NCBI GenBank assembly: GCA_013141065.1
Contig: JABFRR010000008.1
Location: 377,464 to 441,463, forward strand
Source of the DNA: Bacteriovoracaceae bacterium
GTDB lineage: Bacteria > Bdellovibrionota > Bacteriovoracia > Bacteriovoracales > Bacteriovoracaceae
DNA: 64,000 nt
Direction: 5' to 3'
Shown here in pieces: positions 48,465 through 58,253 of this stretch (positions are counted from its first letter, which is position 1; each line of letters opens with the position of its first letter). A program made the position numbers and the translations under genes. The notes beneath the pieces were generated by a model, which saw nothing but the letters and a program-made list of their open reading frames with translations, did no database searches and was not told where the DNA came from.

Positions 48465-49441
48465 AGACCTCTTTCATAACCCTGTTTTTACCTTCTGATG
48501 TTTGTTAAAAATCGAGGCAATAATTGTAAATCTTATTCCAAATCTTTTTCGTCGATTTCGATATTTTTCTGCAATAATCCTGAATCTTTTCATTTCGCCA
48601 AATACATTTTCTATCTCAACACGCTCCGAAGATATTTCTCTGTTGATTCTTCTATCTTCTTCTGTAAGTGGATTTTTTTTATTTCTCTTCTTAGGCAATA
48701 GGCTATTGCTATGTAACCTTACGATTCCCTGGTAACCTGAATCAACTGAGACTCTGGTTTTCGGTAGAAAACAAGTTTCACTTTCTTTGAAAATTCTAAA
48801 ATCATGAACCTTTCCAGTGTCTTGAGCGATTGAAATAATTTGCTTGGTACCAGGGCAGTAAACTACTTGGGTTTTTATCGTGTGTTTTTTCTTCTTTCCC
48901 GAGTAAAAATCCTTTTGAATGTTCTTAACTCTACCTGATTTCTTTTTTTTGGACGTTCTATTGGGGATTCTGTTACATCTATTAAAAAATGGTCATGGTT
49001 TTCACTCAGGCATTCTTTCTTACCAGGCAAAGTAAATTGGCCTGACTTTATTAAGATTTTTTCATTTTTTACAACCATTCTCCAAGCTGTAGTTTCACTA
49101 ACATTATAACTTGATGCTACTGAAAACAAAGTACAGTATTCACGATAATATTGAAGCATTAATAGAATCTGGTCTTCAATAATTAATTTTGGTGGCCTTC
49201 CACCTGCAATAAATTTTTTATTTTCAAAATCTTGGATTACTTGAACCATTTCTTCAAAAACAAATGGCCTCACTCCAGTTAAACGTAAAAATTTATCTTC
49301 ACAATATTTTTGTACAGTAGTCCAGCGAATACTCATAAATCTGCCTCAGTTATTAACTTTGACAGTTGGCCATAATTTTACTGAATGGCCAACAAAAAAA
49401 ATCTTAAATGGCCTTACATTTGAAGGTTATGAAAGAGGTCT
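48465..49441 (-). mobile_element. IS5-family-like element (977 bp)
   Basis: 17-bp perfect terminal inverted repeats AGACCTCTTTCATAACC; flanking AAT direct repeats (48462-48464, 49442-49444). Confidence 0.92.
48474..49336 (-). CDS. IS5-like DDE transposase in two frames (orfA 48875-49336 + orfB ending 48474), A8 slippery site
   Basis: orfA reads ...DVTESPIERPKKRNQ; frameshift at A8 gives FYSGKKKKHTIKTQVVYCPGT...VHDFRIFKES...VSVDSGYQG...EHVxGxMKRFRIIAEKYRNRRKRFGIRF-like DDE_Tnp_4 sequence. Confidence 0.85.
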
Positions 49442-49467
49442 AATAAATAATAACTTCATAAAACCAC

Positions 49468-49782
49468 CTAATTAATTTTTTCTACAGTCACTTTATATTG
49501 AGCTTTCCCATCAGTAAACGTGCTTTGAAATAGAATCAGTTTTTGTTGTTCACTGGCCCTGCCACCAAACAATAACTTATCAATTGAGATTTCCAGATGC
49601 TCACTTAATGTTTTTACATGATGTAAGTTCTTAGCTGACGGCAAAGTACCGTGAAGCCATCCATGTAAAACAGATGGCGGTATTGAACATTCTTTTGCTA
49701 GCGAATTCAAAGTCAACTTTCGAACCTTTAGCTCGACTTTTAAAATATCTTGTAATTTAATTTTACTCATTAGTATAATCAT
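49468..49782 (-). CDS. Xre-like HTH regulator
   Basis: ORF 104 aa; VRKLTLNSLAKECSIPPSVLHGWLHGTLPSAKNLHHVKTLSEHLEISIDKLLFG. Confidence 0.7.
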   Translation of the reverse strand: MIILMSKIKLQDILKVELKVRKLTLNSLAKECSIPPSVLHGWLHGTLPSAKNLHHVKTLSEHLEISIDKLLFGGRASEQQKLILFQSTFTDGKAQYKVTVEKIN

Positions 49783-49849
49783 CTGACTTTACTCAATATT
49801 TCCCATTCATATTCAGTCTGCCGAATACTATATTCAGTCGATTGAATTA

Positions 49850-51253
49850 TTAACTGATCAGTTCAATTCGTTTTCCATCAATCAAACTATTCATTTTGGC
49901 TTTTTTGTTCAGCATTCCTGCCAAATGAATATATTGCATCGTTGTCTCTTGTTTTGTGTGGCCCAGCCATTGCTGAATTAATAAGAAATTTTTCGTTTCA
50001 CCAGCAAGTAGCGTCGCTCTTGAATGTCTTAAACAATGCGGAGACTTCGCTCTAAGTTTTAAGTTCTTATATGCTTCGGCCAATGCACGTCTTACTTTTA
50101 TTCTTGTGACATTGGGAAAAAATAAATAATCCTTTTTATCACTACCGTGAAGTCTACGATCAAATTTTTCAGCTTCACGATTAAAACATGTCGCTAAAAA
50201 ATTAAATGCCATTTTATCAATGATTGGAATTGTTCGTGAGTTTTCTGGGGAAATGTCATATTTAGATTTTAATGGCTTTCGAACCACTATCCCTGATTGC
50301 TCATTTCGCACTGGATATTCTTTTGGCTGAGATTCTAATACTAAATAGCCATGACATTGATATCCATATTGACCAAAACTATCTAGTAGTCCCTCTGGTT
50401 CTCCTGGAATAAAATCATCTAGCGATAATCCAAACGCCTCATTTGAGCGTAATCCAGTGAAGTAAAGTACTCGATAATAATCAGCGATCTCCTGATCTAA
50501 CGCTCTCAATTCGCCGTATACCGCTTCAAACTCGTTAGGCAAAACGACATCATCAATCGTTCTTTTAAATTTTCTATTTTTATCAATTGAAGCGCAATGT
50601 TCGATTGATTTTATAATTTTCTTTTCTTTTAAAAATTTAATGAAATTATTAAGTGATTTGATACAATTTGTTTTAGACGCATTAGAAATACCTTTATTTT
50701 TATTTGTTGTAAGCGTAGCTGTATCATTTAACCAATTTTTGAAATCTATATAATTATCTGGCCATAGCATTGGATTGTTTAAGTTGTTTTGTCCCAAAAA
50801 CCAAAACAGAACATAGTTCTCAAGATAAAAATTTGTATTCTTAAAACTATTCGGTGCTCTTTTCGGCATCCACTTTGTTTTAAATTCATCCAATAAGCTA
50901 CTATAGTCTAAAAATTTATTTCGCCATGCTTGAAGTCTTGAGAACTCTAATCGTCTGACTTCCATCGACATTGTTAAAATTCGCTTAGCATCTATTGCTT
51001 GCTCTTCATTAGTTGGCGTTTTGCCATATCGTTCAATAATTTCAGATTCTCGAAGCCTCACATTTGTCTTGTTGTTGTGACAATAATAAATAAATGAATA
51101 TTTTGTAATACCTTCTTTTGAAATGCGCTTTTCTATTCTCATAAGTTCTCCTATTGCTGACGTGCTACCATCATACAAAGTCGAGTCAATCTCCATCTGA
51201 TAACTTAAATATTTATTACGGAACTGTATAATGAGCACTGGAGATGAAAACAT
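49850..51253 (-). CDS. Tyrosine recombinase/integrase of the tRNA-Arg element
   Basis: ORF 467 aa; LYFTGLRSNEAFGLSLDDF; SPHCLRHSRATLLAGETKNFLLIQQWLGHTKQETTMQYIHLAG. Confidence 0.88.
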   Translation of the reverse strand: MFSSPVLIIQFRNKYLSYQMEIDSTLYDGSTSAIGELMRIEKRISKEGITKYSFIYYCHNNKTNVRLRESEIIERYGKTPTNEEQAIDAKRILTMSMEVRRLEFSRLQAWRNKFLDYSSLLDEFKTKWMPKRAPNSFKNTNFYLENYVLFWFLGQNNLNNPMLWPDNYIDFKNWLNDTATLTTNKNKGISNASKTNCIKSLNNFIKFLKEKKIIKSIEHCASIDKNRKFKRTIDDVVLPNEFEAVYGELRALDQEIADYYRVLYFTGLRSNEAFGLSLDDFIPGEPEGLLDSFGQYGYQCHGYLVLESQPKEYPVRNEQSGIVVRKPLKSKYDISPENSRTIPIIDKMAFNFLATCFNREAEKFDRRLHGSDKKDYLFFPNVTRIKVRRALAEAYKNLKLRAKSPHCLRHSRATLLAGETKNFLLIQQWLGHTKQETTMQYIHLAGMLNKKAKMNSLIDGKRIELIS

Positions 51254-51506
51254 GACATACTTAAAAAAATCTGAAACAAATTTTAACTTTATTAATCAAA
51301 TAACTTATCTGATGGAAACTGATCAAATAGAACTGGCCCTTGAGATTGTTTATAGAACTTTTGATCAATTATCTTTATTAGAAAAAAATCTTCTTACGCT
51401 TAATCTTATTGCAGCTACCGAACAATACGATATAAAACCTTATCGCTTACCTGAAAGTTATTTTGATTTCCTGTCAAGTCACGAGTCTGATACCATATTC
51501 TTCTAG
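51231..51506 (+). CDS. Hypothetical small protein
   Basis: ORF 91 aa; divergent from and overlapping the integrase 5' end. Confidence 0.4.
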   Translation: MSTGDENMTYLKKSETNFNFINQITYLMETDQIELALEIVYRTFDQLSLLEKNLLTLNLIAATEQYDIKPYRLPESYFDFLSSHESDTIFF

Positions 51507-51775
51507 TTCCCGGGATCCGATCCCCTTTTTAAATTCTTTCTTCCGATGCTTATCTTTTCTCCTCTAAACTTCTCTGAAATATTAAACACAACAATTTTTC
51601 CACCCTTTACTTTTCTTGTATGAAGTAATTCTGCGTTTCCATATTTTGGGCATGATTTGCCCTTACCTAGCGCTATAAGTTCTTCGACAGTTATACCAAG
51701 TTTATCAGCTTGAGCTTTAATTTTGCTTTGTAAGCCGAGATTTACGTTTTCTTTGGATTTTGCAAATATCATATA
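51503..51775 (-). CDS. Hypothetical small protein, shorter start preferred
   Basis: Within ORF 51503-51952; MIFAKSKENVNLGLQSKIKAQADKLGITVEELIALGKGKSCPKYGN. Confidence 0.4.
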   Translation of the reverse strand, partial: YMIFAKSKENVNLGLQSKIKAQADKLGITVEELIALGKGKSCPKYGNAELLHTRKVKGGKIVVFNISEKFRGEKISIGRKNLKRGSDPGN

Positions 51776-52116
51776 TGTACCCCCACTATGTTTTGCATAT
51801 CGTGGCACAGACAAGAGATCTAGCAACAGAGATCTGACTAATAATGAGAAAAATGTTAGGCCCTCGCCTAGTCCACGCACTATAGATTTAATATCAAGAG
51901 ATTTAAGCCAATGAACATATAACGACATTAATTGACTTGGACTAAAGCTCATATAGCGTATAGGCGCTGATATGTTTGTATTTAGTTTGTCGAAAAAAAT
52001 TCAGTATAGTGATTAAGTTATTCAAGCGACAGAATAAAAGTAATTTCAATTAAACAAATACCGATAAGGTAAAGTAAAAGAATTTTTCTAATCTAAAACT
52101 AAAAAAAGGATAATTT

Positions 52117-53007
52117 ATTAAATTTAAATGGCCATTTCTTATCCTATTTATTTGTTCATGTGCTCATCAAAAGGACCTAGCACCAGAAGATTTACCAAGT
52201 TGTGATGATTCAATTGTAAAACACTTAAAAGATCATCGTTATGAAGAAATAATAAGATCATTACCAGCTGGCGGCAGTGATCCAACTGCATATTGTTCAA
52301 TTAATAAAAAGACTAAACTAAATGAAGTGCAATTAGCTAAGCAACTAGAAGCGGTGGCAATTTATTACAAACTATGTGCTAACAATAAAACTTCAAGTAT
52401 CAAATCTGATAATGATAACAATGCTGAAGATGATGGTAGTCCAGATGCCACTGGAAGTGATATTGATGAATCAGATGTCGGTAATAAGAAAAATGCAATA
52501 AATGAAAGTAAAAAAGCATGCGGAATTGATAGTAATTTGCATGATTCACTTGTTAAATTAAAAAACATTACAGGATTAGATTTTGAGTTTGAAACATTAG
52601 AGAATGAAAAACTTATAAGCGCCACGATAAAAGAAAATGATATTGAAGAGGCCTTAGCCTTAGAGCATAAAAACAAAGAGGAAAATGAAATAAAGGCTCA
52701 AAACAAAAAGCATGATGATTATCAGAATAGTCCAGAATCATTTTATAACTCTATGTGTGGCTTTATAACCTTAAAAAAAGGCTATGAAAAATCTATTGCT
52801 AGAGAAAAACAAGTAGCGAAGATTTCTGGCGTTGTAGATAAAAATGCATTGTATGATTATGGCAAAAAAATTCTTAGTATGGATGATTTAATAAATAATA
52901 TTAGTGAAACCTTTAAAGCCAAGTTTAAGAAGAACATAGATCGGAACAAATGTGTCTGTGTAAATGATAATAAAGCAATATTGAGTATTTCATGTTCTGT
53001 TAAATAA
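52117..53007 (+). CDS. Lipoprotein, apparent ATT start codon (or start-lost)
   Basis: ORF 52327-53007 extends upstream in frame to IKFKWPFLILFICSCAHQKDLAPEDLPSCDD (lipobox) after AAGGA; the initiation position reads ATT. Confidence 0.55.
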   Translation: MKFKWPFLILFICSCAHQKDLAPEDLPSCDDSIVKHLKDHRYEEIIRSLPAGGSDPTAYCSINKKTKLNEVQLAKQLEAVAIYYKLCANNKTSSIKSDNDNNAEDDGSPDATGSDIDESDVGNKKNAINESKKACGIDSNLHDSLVKLKNITGLDFEFETLENEKLISATIKENDIEEALALEHKNKEENEIKAQNKKHDDYQNSPESFYNSMCGFITLKKGYEKSIAREKQVAKISGVVDKNALYDYGKKILSMDDLINNISETFKAKFKKNIDRNKCVCVNDNKAILSISCSVK

Positions 53008-53084
53008 AAGCGTTATAAGTAATGAGCACTGATTATTTCCAATATTTTAAATTAGAATCAGTATTTATGTTTATTATACGGATA

Positions 53085-53102
53085 TGTATATGTAGGGATA
53101 CG
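53085..53102 (+). repeat. Iteron-like repeat 1
   Basis: gtatatgtagggatacgcc. Confidence 0.65.
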
Positions 53103-53110
53103 CCGTAATG

Positions 53111-54295
53111 TTATGTGGTTAAATCTTTAGACTTGGCCATATATTTTTTCATATTGTCCCAAGCTCTCTTGGGTTTGAGTTTACGATCAGGCTTATCCAA
53201 ATAACCCTTTATCGATTGAACCCAATTAAAAAATCGGTCTGGTGTTTCATCTTTACAGAAATGCCAAGCAGCTTTAAATATTTCATCTTCCCAATTTTCA
53301 TCTAATATTTCTGTTGGTAAATTTTCGACATGTCGTCTATTAGACTGATATAGATGATACGACTCAATTATTGCGGCTTTAAGCGTGCCCTTAGCGCGAT
53401 AATCGAGCGCTTTATATCCCTTGCCATAATTTGGGTCAGTAATTTCTAATTGGCCTAAATCGGTTAATAAGCACATCCACTTACGTATAGTTTTTGTGTC
53501 TACTAATAATGTTTTGGCAAAATGCTCTTGTGGTATTGGGTTTCGGCCAAGACCAATTTTAAGTTTAGTAGATGGATCAATTGAAACCAGATTATGTTGA
53601 GCCATTAATATTCTAATAAATTCTTCATATTTGCGTTTCATTGGTTTGGTTGATTGCTGATCTATAATTTCTTGAAGCTTTCTAGGGATTTTGACTGGTG
53701 ATTTTTTATATTCAAATTTCTTTTTCTTTTCATCTGATATTTTAATAATTGGTTCAGGTGCGTGAATTTGGTTGTAACGATTAACCAGCTTTTTTATAGA
53801 AAATTTCTTATCTGTGTCTGAGCTATAGGCAATGGACGTTGAACAATAAAAGAAATGAGTTGCATCTATGGCCTTAAGGTCAATTTTTAATTTCAATGTT
53901 TCTGATATCGCGATTATTAGGCTTTTATAAGTAGCTAGGTCATATACATAATCATCAAGAAAAATTAACAAACGATATCTTTCACATGCTGGTTTTGAGC
54001 CTTTAGTTATAAGGTTGGATTTTGTCGGTGCAATTATATGACAAGTTTTAATTAATTTTTGATGGATTTGTTTCATGTTAAGTTCTTGAAGGTCGTCAAT
54101 ATCTAGAACTAATATGTTGGTCTTGGCCCAATGAAAATGAGATCTATAGGGTGGATTGAAAAAGCCAGTGCTGTAATGAGATCGAGTTATAAAGGTAGAA
54201 ACGTCGTTGACCGTATAAAATATTTTAATTTTACCAGTTGGAAATCCAACGTCTTTTTGTTCTAGAAAGAAGTATTTAGTTTCAGTGTTTGTCAT
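53111..54295 (-). CDS. Archaeo-eukaryotic primase (AEP)-like replication protein
   Basis: ORF 394 aa; ILVLDIDDLQ (DxD), APTKSN...ERYRLLIFLDDYV, LKAIDATHFFYCS spaced like AEP motifs I-III; C-terminal helical/winged-helix-like region. Confidence 0.6.
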   Translation of the reverse strand: MTNTETKYFFLEQKDVGFPTGKIKIFYTVNDVSTFITRSHYSTGFFNPPYRSHFHWAKTNILVLDIDDLQELNMKQIHQKLIKTCHIIAPTKSNLITKGSKPACERYRLLIFLDDYVYDLATYKSLIIAISETLKLKIDLKAIDATHFFYCSTSIAYSSDTDKKFSIKKLVNRYNQIHAPEPIIKISDEKKKKFEYKKSPVKIPRKLQEIIDQQSTKPMKRKYEEFIRILMAQHNLVSIDPSTKLKIGLGRNPIPQEHFAKTLLVDTKTIRKWMCLLTDLGQLEITDPNYGKGYKALDYRAKGTLKAAIIESYHLYQSNRRHVENLPTEILDENWEDEIFKAAWHFCKDETPDRFFNWVQSIKGYLDKPDRKLKPKRAWDNMKKYMAKSKDLTT

Positions 54296-54375
54296 ATGTT
54301 TTATTCAAGATTAATTGTTCTAATCTATATTATACAACTTAGATAATATTACATTGATTATTATTGTATGGATTA

Positions 54376-54394
54376 GTATATGTAGGGAAACGCC
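54376..54394 (+). repeat. Iteron-like repeat 2
   Basis: gtatatgtagggaaacgcc. Confidence 0.65.
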
Positions 54395-54484
54395 ATGAGA
54401 TCAATATTTTGTAGCATGCTTAAATTCAGAAAAATTTCATTAATTTATTATAAAGAGATTAGTTAATGAATATTATATGGATAA

Positions 54485-54502
54485 TATATGTAGGGAAATA
54501 CA
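54485..54502 (+). repeat. Iteron-like repeat 3 (3' half degenerate)
   Basis: atatatgtagggaaatac. Confidence 0.6.
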
Positions 54503-54719
54503 GGACAAAATAGCTGGTAAGTTTCAATTTTAATGATTTCAGATCGAATAAATAATTCAAAATTAAAGACCCATTTCTTTTAATTAAAAAAATATCAAAA
54601 TATTAATTACCGATTTAAAAAATAAATGAAAAAAGTTCGCGCCACTTACGCCGTGCGACGCGCCGTGATATAATCATGGTGAAGCATTCGCTTTATAATA
54701 TTTTTTTTAGAGGTAAAAA

Positions 54720-57257
54720 ATGAAAATGAAAGAAAACGAAATTCTCTATGGACACGGAAACTTAACTGGAATTGTTAGCGTCGAAGCTCGGGCAAATGGT
54801 GAAGTAAGTATTTGGCGAAGAGTTGATGGTAAAATACAAAAATCAACAGATATCTTTGAACCATTTTGTTTAACAAAAGATGAAAACATTGCAAATCATT
54901 TGATACAAAACGGAATAAAGGTAGAGACACTAAAAGGCGATTTACCGTTTCGTTTTAAAATATTAATGAGAAATAAGAATAAGATAAATCGATTATTCGA
55001 TGATTTCTATAAAACAGCTGACTTTGATATTTGGAAAGACCCTCGTTTTGATTATCCTAATTTAACGTCACAATATTTAATAAGTTCTGGGAACTCTTAT
55101 TATAAAGGCCTTGGCTTTGACGATGTCGTGAGAATGGCAATGGATATTGAGACCACGGGGCTAAATCCAGAAACCGAGAAAGTATTTTTAATCGCAATTT
55201 CAACAAATAAAGGAAGAAAAATCATTCTAGAAGAACAAAATGAATTCCTCTTACTAAAAAAATTAGCTTATACAATTCAAGAAATTGATCCAGACATCAT
55301 AGAAAATCATAATATTTTTGGTTTTGATCTAATATTCTTAGAAAAAAGATTTTTTCATCATGGGATAAATTTTAATTTTGGTAGAAGTAATTGTCTTCCA
55401 TATGAATCATATTCTTACTCCGATATATTTTCTGCAAATGATAATAAAGATAAATATTTTACTCGGTTTCATATCGCTGGCCGTGAAGTTGTGGACACGA
55501 TGCAGTTATGCCAAAGATATAACTCGATAACTAGAGTTGTGAAAAATGCCAAATTAAAAGATATGGCGAAACATTTTAATCTTAATGTTAGAAACGAAGA
55601 ACCAATTCCCGGTGATCAAATTTACTTAGAATATCAAAAAAATCCAGAAAAGGTAAAACGTTACGCACTCGCAGACGTAAATGAAGTACAGGGTATTGCC
55701 AATATTTTATTAAGAGATAGATTTGAGCTGGTTAAGTTAGTTCCCATCAGATTTGAAAAAATTTGTACTTGTGGAAACACGAACATAATTGAGTACCCAA
55801 TGATTAGATACTATTTAAAAAACAGTCATTCAATTCCAGAAAAATCAGAAGAAAGAGAATACTCTGGAGCCAAGCCACGGGCGTTGCATGTGGGGTATTT
55901 TGAAAATATTTGCAAGATAGATGTTGCTTCAATGTATCCAAGCATAATAATTGAAAAAAAATTCGGACCGAATTATAAGCAGTCAATTGAGAAAGACCCA
56001 CTCGATGTATTTATCAATAGACTTGAAGCGCTAAAAGAAATGAGACTCGGCTTTAAAAAAATGGCCAAAAATGGCGTTGATTCAACATCTAAATCAACTG
56101 AAAAAGCTTTAAAAATTATCATCAATGCTTCGTACGGTTATCTTGGTTCACCGAATGCGAAGTTCAATAATTATGATAGCGCAGAGGCGGTGACTACTTA
56201 CGCGAGAGAAGTTGTAGATGGCATTGAAAAACAGATTGCTAATAAAAAATGTATTCCTCTTGAGACTGATACAGATGGTGTAATTTGCAAACTAAGTGAT
56301 GATTTAACACCGTCTGGACTTGAGTATGAAATAAATAAATTTCTGAAAAAAACACATCCAGGAATTTTTGTAGAAGCTGAAAGTAAGATAGCGTGGAAAA
56401 GTATTTACGTATATAGAACTAAAAATTATGCATATATAAATGAAAAGAATGAATTGAAAATAGTTGGCTCTGCATTTCATAACAAATCTCAGCCGATTTA
56501 CTTTGAACGATTCACCGCTGAAATGTTAAATCTAATTCTTCGTGGAGAGAGTTATAAGTTTAAAAACACATTTCTTAAGAAAATCTCAGAGATCGAGAAT
56601 AGAAACTTATCAATATTAGATTTTGCGAAAAAAGATTCAAAGATTGGTTTGTGTTACAAATCTCTCGATGGCAATAAAAAGGTTGAAAAATATTTAAAAG
56701 ATTATGACATTGAGTTTTATCGTAAAATATTAATAAAAAAAGCGTGGATGTTTCGGCAATGTTTTAATGAAGTCGATTATGCAAATTTCATTCTTAATCA
56801 ATCAGATGTAGATTTATTTTTAGAAGGAAAGACATTTGACTCAGAAATTGATTTTAAAACACCCGAAGAAGTTAAAACAATGACATTGGGAAAAACTTTG
56901 TCTGAAGAACTGGAAGTAATAAAGTGTTTAAACTTGGAACTGAATAAGTTTGTTCAAAATGAATGCAGGCTTATGTTAACAAGTGTTAAATATAAAAAAG
57001 TAGATACAAAAACATCTGGTTTTAATTTAGAAATATCTTACCTTGATGAATTTAATCAATACGAAGAAGAAAAAATTGTGCGATTTCTAAAGATTGATTT
57101 AAAAAAATGGAAAACTCCATCTATGAGTTCATTTAAAAAACAAGAAAACTTTAAATATTTCATGGAACTTTTACTTAAAGATCTTAACTTCAACAAGGCC
57201 TTGTCCTATATAATGACAGATAAATTAACAATAGCGAATCTATGGGATTTCTGTTGA
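54720..57257 (+). CDS. Family B DNA polymerase with 3'-5' exonuclease
   Basis: ORF 845 aa; ExoI MAMDIETTGL, ExoII IENHNIFGFDLIFL, ExoIII RYALADV; pol motif A KIDVASMYPSIII, motif B KALKIIINASYGYLGSP, motif C LETDTDGV. Confidence 0.93.
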   Translation: MKMKENEILYGHGNLTGIVSVEARANGEVSIWRRVDGKIQKSTDIFEPFCLTKDENIANHLIQNGIKVETLKGDLPFRFKILMRNKNKINRLFDDFYKTADFDIWKDPRFDYPNLTSQYLISSGNSYYKGLGFDDVVRMAMDIETTGLNPETEKVFLIAISTNKGRKIILEEQNEFLLLKKLAYTIQEIDPDIIENHNIFGFDLIFLEKRFFHHGINFNFGRSNCLPYESYSYSDIFSANDNKDKYFTRFHIAGREVVDTMQLCQRYNSITRVVKNAKLKDMAKHFNLNVRNEEPIPGDQIYLEYQKNPEKVKRYALADVNEVQGIANILLRDRFELVKLVPIRFEKICTCGNTNIIEYPMIRYYLKNSHSIPEKSEEREYSGAKPRALHVGYFENICKIDVASMYPSIIIEKKFGPNYKQSIEKDPLDVFINRLEALKEMRLGFKKMAKNGVDSTSKSTEKALKIIINASYGYLGSPNAKFNNYDSAEAVTTYAREVVDGIEKQIANKKCIPLETDTDGVICKLSDDLTPSGLEYEINKFLKKTHPGIFVEAESKIAWKSIYVYRTKNYAYINEKNELKIVGSAFHNKSQPIYFERFTAEMLNLILRGESYKFKNTFLKKISEIENRNLSILDFAKKDSKIGLCYKSLDGNKKVEKYLKDYDIEFYRKILIKKAWMFRQCFNEVDYANFILNQSDVDLFLEGKTFDSEIDFKTPEEVKTMTLGKTLSEELEVIKCLNLELNKFVQNECRLMLTSVKYKKVDTKTSGFNLEISYLDEFNQYEEEKIVRFLKIDLKKWKTPSMSSFKKQENFKYFMELLLKDLNFNKALSYIMTDKLTIANLWDFC

Positions 57258-57478
57258 ATCTAAATTGATTAAAATATTTTAAATAAATACCTATTTGAGT
57301 TGATTATTCTCGTTTAATATATCAAATGAAATGGGCATTTATTTTTTAATAAGAAAATATAAAGTAAAACCTAATAACTTATTTGTTGTTATTTTTCACA
57401 ACGGCTAAGTGTGTTACTCTGTTTTTAACAGAGATGCATGTTTAAGCATGCACTTCTCTTTAATGTTTTGTACGAGAG

Positions 57479-57691
57479 GTGTTTATGAAAAATTCTGACA
57501 ATGTTTTATATCTAAAGCAAAAAAATGGTCTTTATTCATTTTATCCTGAGGTTATTAGTGAAAACAATATTCTCAAAAAAATTAAATTTAAAATAAATAA
57601 GCTTAAAGAATTATCAAAAGTAACAATTAAATATGGACAATTGAAGCCCCGAAAATATATTTTAATATTTCAGTTTCCTGAAGATTTATAA
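57479..57691 (+). CDS. Hypothetical small protein
   Basis: ORF 70 aa after gagaggtg RBS-like sequence. Confidence 0.4.
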   Translation: MFMKNSDNVLYLKQKNGLYSFYPEVISENNILKKIKFKINKLKELSKVTIKYGQLKPRKYILIFQFPEDL

Positions 57692-58057
57692 TTAGATAAA
57701 ATTGAAATCTTATGGTTGAGATTTTAGTTTTTCAAAATTTATTCTGATACTTATTAATATATTCAGGTCGCCATCATGACTTCTACCGATATATCAAATA
57801 AATATTGAGAATATTGCTCTAGCGTCCAATTAATCATTTCGTCTCTTTCTAGATATTGTTAAAAATCGGTTTACATCGTTAGCTTGGGCCAAGTGTTGGC
57901 CACGCTACCATATCTTTAAAATCAATCAATCTAAGCGAACATCATAGCTCGTGACACTTACGCGTAGCTCAAAATCAATGAATTTCTGATCAATCTTGTA
58001 TAATGGTCGTTGGCCAAGCTATGATTATCGCTTAACCGGTGCAGTGGTCTGAATGAA

Positions 58058-58080
58058 GCCGATTGCGCCATTTTAAGACC
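58058..58080 (+). repeat. att-like repeat 2 of 4
   Basis: GCCGATTGCGCCATTTTAAGACC, 23/23 identical to 44073-44095. Confidence 0.85.
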
Positions 58081-58253
58081 TGTATAATCCATGGACATTG
58101 CGGGCCTTTCATTAAATTTTTTAGCTAGAAATGGTGCATTCCGTGTCCTGTTTGTTCTACTGGAAATTACGGACATTTATTTTTAAAAATTAACCAATGT
58201 ATTCTTTACAAAATTTCACTATATTTTTTCAATTGAGGTAAAGACCATTCAAA

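Noticed and set aside
54720-57257. Calling the element a bona fide pipolin or casposon
   Set aside because: PolB looks like a primed PolB with a separate primase-like gene; no Cas1; needs phylogeny
57420-57465. Hairpin gcatgtttaagcatgc as an ncRNA
   Set aside because: Short stem with interruptions; could be a terminator or chance, no independent support
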